A stretch of 59,922 bases of DNA from Pirellulales bacterium (lineage in GTDB: Bacteria; Planctomycetota; Planctomycetia; Pirellulales; UBA1268). Position numbers and translations under genes: made by a program. Under the pieces are notes generated by a model. That model had not been told where the DNA came from and did not search any database. It worked only from the letters and a program-made list of their open reading frames with translations. Positions within the stretch are counted from its first letter, which is position 1. Each line of letters opens with the position of its first letter. Below are positions 55,487 to 59,922 of the stretch, piece by piece. The DNA lies in NCBI GenBank assembly GCA_016776925.1, contig JADHSL010000011.1, forward strand, positions 1 to 59,922, in the 5' to 3' direction.

Positions 55487-56386
55487 TTATTCAGCCATGA
55501 ACGAACGTTTTTTGCGCTCTTTGGCAGCGGAAAAGGTGTTTTCAAGAAGCATTGCAACGGTCAGAGGCCCCACGCCTCCTGGTACTGGTGACACGGCTTC
55601 TGCTACGTCAGCGACGGGGTCGTAATCAACGTCACCAACGAGTCGGCTTGTGCCCCCGTCTGAAATGCGATTTATTCCGACATCAATCACGACAGCCCCG
55701 GGCTTCACCATATCGGCCGTGATAAGTTGGGGAATACCAACAGCAGCTATAAGAATATCAGCTTGTTGAGTCACTTCCTTAAGGTTGGACGTATGACTAT
55801 GGCAGACGGATACAGTTGCATCTCCACCAGGTCCACGGCTGGCGAGAAGAAGCGCCAGTGGCTTCCCCACAATGTCACTACGGCCAACGATAACAGCATG
55901 CTTACCACGAGTCTTAACACCAGCGTCGAGAAGCATTTTTTGAACTCCTGCAGCAGTGCAGGGAATAAAGTGAGGCCGTCCTTGAGAAAGAAGCCCAGCG
56001 TTTACTGGATGAAAGCCATCGACATCACGGTCAGGAGGCACCGCATCGAGTACGGCCCTGGCATCGACATGATCTGGGAGCGGCAACTGAACAAGAATGC
56101 CATCAGCTGGTCCATGTTCATCCCGCCCAATAGCTTCCACGGTGGACACAAGCTCGGCAGTTGTGGTTGATTCTTGGATTGAAAAGACATCAGCTGTAAT
56201 TCCCACCCGTTTTGCTGCAGCTGCTTTGCTTTTCACATATGAAGCGCTTGCGGCAACGTCTCCAACAAGAACAACAACAAGCCGAGGAGGTCGGCCAATT
56301 TCACGAGTCAGTGCCGCTACTTTCGGCGCAAGGTCATTCTCAATTGTTTTGGCAAGTTTTCGGCCATCGAGCCGTTGAGCCGTCAT
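55487..56386 (-). CDS. folD: methylenetetrahydrofolate dehydrogenase / cyclohydrolase
   Basis: FolD interconverts 5,10-methylene- and 10-formyl-tetrahydrofolate with NADP in one-carbon metabolism. About 299 residues is usual. RLDGRKLAKTIE, VGDVAASASYVKSKAAAAKRVGI (catalytic Lys and Tyr), DGILVQLPLPDHVD, PDRDVDGFHPVNAG, VIVGRSDIVGKPLALLL and VSPVPGGVGPLTVAMLLENT are all present. The ATG at 56386 is preferred because GGAGAGACAG lies just upstream; a longer frame reaching 56467 has no such support. The DUF1844 gene lies about 100 bases upstream on the same strand. Confidence 0.95.
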   Translation of the reverse strand: MTAQRLDGRKLAKTIENDLAPKVAALTREIGRPPRLVVVLVGDVAASASYVKSKAAAAKRVGITADVFSIQESTTTAELVSTVEAIGRDEHGPADGILVQLPLPDHVDARAVLDAVPPDRDVDGFHPVNAGLLSQGRPHFIPCTAAGVQKMLLDAGVKTRGKHAVIVGRSDIVGKPLALLLASRGPGGDATVSVCHSHTSNLKEVTQQADILIAAVGIPQLITADMVKPGAVVIDVGINRISDGGTSRLVGDVDYDPVADVAEAVSPVPGGVGPLTVAMLLENTFSAAKERKKRSFMAE

Positions 56387-56484
56387 CTCTGTCTCTCCGG
56401 GAATGGAATAACCAAAGACCTCACGGCAGTCTTTGTGGGTGTAAAGAGCACCGTGCGCCGAGGTCATTTCGCTTGGGGTGATTC

Positions 56485-56778
56485 TTAACTGGGCTGCTCG
56501 TCCATAAATGTCATGCGAAGTTGATGAAGGATTTCCTCAAGGAGTTTTTTCTCGTCGTCGGCAAGATTCCCAGCTGTTTTCTTCTCAAGCATTTCCAGCA
56601 TTTCGATGAAGTGTCGAGCAGTGTCAAGGTTTTTGAGAGATTCTTTCGTAATAGGGTTTGGGATTTTTCCAAACGCCATGAGTGCCTGTGTAAACATTGT
56701 TTGAACAAGAAACTCAAAGGTAGCAGGAGGGGCCTTCATAGGGCCATTATCATTTGTTGGAACTGGTGGTTCGGGCAT
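56485..56778 (-). CDS. DUF1844 protein
   Basis: This protein of about 97 residues has a Pro-rich N-terminus and then the DUF1844 pattern: FLVQTMFTQALMAFGKIPNP, LDTARHFIEMLEMLEKKTAGNL and DDEKKLLEEILHQLRMTF. DUF1844 proteins are widespread in planctomycetes and acidobacteria and their function is not known. The helical pattern suggests a small soluble or peripheral protein. The ATG at 56778 is chosen over an upstream TTG. It lies between pyrG and folD on the same strand, with gaps of about 60 and 100 bases, so the three may be one unit. Confidence 0.85.
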   Translation of the reverse strand: MPEPPVPTNDNGPMKAPPATFEFLVQTMFTQALMAFGKIPNPITKESLKNLDTARHFIEMLEMLEKKTAGNLADDEKKLLEEILHQLRMTFMDEQPS

Positions 56779-56839
56779 GAGGGGGTCCAAAGTAGTTCGA
56801 GTAACAGAATTGAGTGTGAGATAATACGTGCGGTGTTTG

Positions 56840-58465
<1,626 letters not shown>

Positions 58466-58589
58466 CTAAAAAGACGAAGTGAGCAAAAATGCAGATACGA
58501 ACGACCCCATGAACATACCGAATGACCCAAGTCGATCGCTACTCGGCCAAATCCACCCCGGGGTTTAGTGTTTCCAGACGTGGTGTAGA

Positions 58590-59675
58590 GTGAATGAGAT
58601 GGAATCAAACGCAAATATATCCGAGAGCCGTCCTTCGACTGCTGATGTCCGCATCAGGAGCCTTGACCCCCTTGTGCCACCGGCCCGACTGGTGTCGACA
58701 TATCCGTTGACGGATGCTGCCGCCGCAGCGGTTGTATCGGGCAGAGAACAGGTCGAAAAAGTGCTTGCTGGTGAAGATGATCGACTTTTGGTCGTTGTCG
58801 GCCCGTGCTCGATTCATGATCTCGATGGTGCCCGCGAGTACGCTTCAAAATTGGTCACACTCTCACGGGAACTTTCAGACCGACTTCTGGTTGTCATGCG
58901 GGTTTATTTTGAAAAGCCACGAACTACCGTTGGCTGGAAGGGGCTTATTAACGATCCTCACCTTGATGATTCTTTTGATGTCGGAACTGGCCTGCGTTTA
59001 GCCCGTGAGTTGCTGATTGAGATCGCAGACATGGGTTTATCGACAGCAACAGAATTTCTGGAGCCCATCACGCCTCAGTTTATTGCTGACACAATTGTGC
59101 TTGGTGCAATTGGGGCTCGCACAACAGAATCACCAACGCATCGCCAAATGGCTAGTGGCCTCTCTATGCCAGTTGGCTTCAAAAACTCAACAGACGGTTC
59201 GTTACAAGCTGCGATTGATGCCATGCAGGCAGCCAAGACACCACATTCATTTCTGGGTATCGACAATGGTGGTGGTATCTGCGTCGTGTCAACGGCTGGA
59301 AATCCGTGGGGTGTCTTAATGCTTCGTGGTGGACGGGCTGGTTCGAACTATTCGCCAGACATGTTGCTTGATGCAAGAAATAGACTTGAGCAGGCTGGAT
59401 TAAAGCCGCGTGTCATAGTCGATTGCAGTCATGCAAACTCAGGGAAGGATCACCGTCGGCAGTCAATTGTCTGGCGAGATGTTCTCAAGCAGCGTATTGA
59501 AGGCGATCATTCAATCGTTGGCGTCATGCTGGAAAGTAATATCAATCCCGGGAAACAGCCGCCAAATCACGATCGGTCAACCCTTGCGTACGGTGTCTCG
59601 ATAACCGACGCGTGTATTGGTTGGGATGAAACAGAAACGCTGCTTCGTGAAGCCTACAGCAGCCTTGGCAAGTGA
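58590..59675 (+). CDS. aroF: 3-deoxy-7-phosphoheptulonate synthase (class I DAHP synthase)
   Basis: This is the first enzyme of the shikimate pathway, joining phosphoenolpyruvate and erythrose 4-phosphate. The 361 residues fit the AroF/G/H type. VVGPCSIHDLDGAREYASKL, MRVYFEKPRTTVGWKGLIND, IGARTTESPTHRQMASGLS, VGFKNSTDGS and VIVDCSHANSGKDHRRQ (metal-binding His) are present. The start is a GTG at 58590, with an ATG 9 bases downstream; neither has a strong ribosome binding site. Which feedback inhibitor controls it cannot be told. No other aro gene is nearby. Confidence 0.93.
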   Translation: MNEMESNANISESRPSTADVRIRSLDPLVPPARLVSTYPLTDAAAAAVVSGREQVEKVLAGEDDRLLVVVGPCSIHDLDGAREYASKLVTLSRELSDRLLVVMRVYFEKPRTTVGWKGLINDPHLDDSFDVGTGLRLARELLIEIADMGLSTATEFLEPITPQFIADTIVLGAIGARTTESPTHRQMASGLSMPVGFKNSTDGSLQAAIDAMQAAKTPHSFLGIDNGGGICVVSTAGNPWGVLMLRGGRAGSNYSPDMLLDARNRLEQAGLKPRVIVDCSHANSGKDHRRQSIVWRDVLKQRIEGDHSIVGVMLESNINPGKQPPNHDRSTLAYGVSITDACIGWDETETLLREAYSSLGK

Positions 59676-59726
59676 CGTTTTTGCCATGTTTTTCTTTCAT
59701 AGTCATGTGATTACACGATTGATATA

Positions 59727-59770
59727 GGTGTCTCCTACACCCAAAAATAGTTCTTCTTTTACTTTTTGGG
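59727..59770 (+). promoter_or_regulatory. hairpins between the DAHP synthase and pseudopilin genes
   Basis: GGTGT-CTCCT-ACACC at 59727-59741 makes a short stem followed by a U-rich stretch, which could be a weak terminator for the DAHP synthase gene. An overlapping alternative stem pairs CCCAAAAA (59740-59747) with TTTTTGGG (59763-59770). The two cannot form at the same time. The second lies 18 bases before the pseudopilin start and could affect its expression. Confidence 0.4.
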
Positions 59771-59788
59771 GTTATTTGGAGACGTGCT

Positions 59789-59922
59789 ATGAAACATTCA
59801 AATATTACGCGGCACCGGTCTGCCTTTACGCTGATCGAGTTGCTGGTTGTGATCGCCATTATTGGCGTTCTTGTCGGTCTTCTTTTGCCTGCAGTGCAGC
59901 AGGCGCGGGAGGCTGCTCGCCG
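59789..59922 (+). CDS. DUF1559-type prepilin-like protein (3' partial)
   Basis: Only the first 44 residues are inside the window. After [11 protein letters not shown] comes [23 protein letters not shown], the type IV prepilin N-terminal signature (cleavage before Phe, Glu at +5), followed by [10 protein letters not shown], which is the usual start of the planctomycete DUF1559 family. These proteins are expanded in Planctomycetes and are thought to be exported and processed like pseudopilins, but their role is not established. GGAG lies 7 bases before the ATG. The relation to the PilM-PilN operon 22 kb away is only suggestive. Confidence 0.93.
   Translation, partial: MKHSNITRHRSAFTLIELLVVIAIIGVLVGLLLPAVQQAREAAR

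Overview
The window is about 60 kb of a planctomycete chromosome, most likely Pirellulales-like. The G+C content looks close to half by eye. Planctomycete markers include a Cys-rich YTV-repeat cell-wall protein cut by the left edge, the small basic protein typical of Planctomycetes, Verrucomicrobia and Chlamydiae, a DUF1559-type pseudopilin cut by the right edge, two Ser/Thr kinases, and many large secreted proteins with no clear relatives. The rest is ordinary chromosomal housekeeping. I see no phage, integrase, insertion sequence, CRISPR array or rRNA.

Layout, left to right. 1-5.5 kb: YTV protein with a terminator, clpS (-), serS (+), then on the minus strand a DUF6580-like membrane protein, tRNA-Leu(GAG) and an S1-type ribosomal protein. 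5.7-12.7 kb: a compact beta-oxidation operon of fadJ-like, thiolase, and a fused acyl-CoA synthetase/acyl-CoA dehydrogenase. 12.7-25 kb: sppA, a sugar-phosphate isomerase-like TIM barrel, a TPR exoprotein, protoporphyrinogen oxidase, the small basic protein, a small coiled-coil gene overlapping a kinase gene, a CopD-like membrane protein, tadA, citrate synthase and a PpiC-type foldase. 25-30 kb: mfd (-) and ilvB (+), the latter with a structured-looking leader. 30-37 kb: a four-gene minus-strand operon that begins with a PilM-PilN fusion and continues with three large membrane or exported proteins, all four carrying Met/Gly-rich inserts. 37.6-42.9 kb: a large degenerate GH38-like protein overlapping cmk, then plsC and a secreted protein. 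43-48.3 kb: a copper-type P-ATPase and a large secreted glycosidase-like protein. 48.6-53 kb: a kinase with a degenerate receiver domain, an AT-rich gap, cysH and rhaB. 53-59.9 kb: an ABC exporter coupled to a zinc-ribbon membrane protein, folD, DUF1844, pyrG, DAHP synthase and the start of a pseudopilin.

The most distinctive block is the PilM-PilN operon at 30.2-37.3 kb. It looks like a planctomycete version of a type IV pilus or type II secretion inner-membrane platform with unusual Met/Gly-rich loops. Second is the FadD-FadE fusion, which with its two upstream genes covers fatty-acid activation and every step of the beta-oxidation cycle in three polypeptides. Third are two proteins that seem to have lost catalytic residues: the receiver domain at 50 kb and the GH38-like protein at 38 kb.
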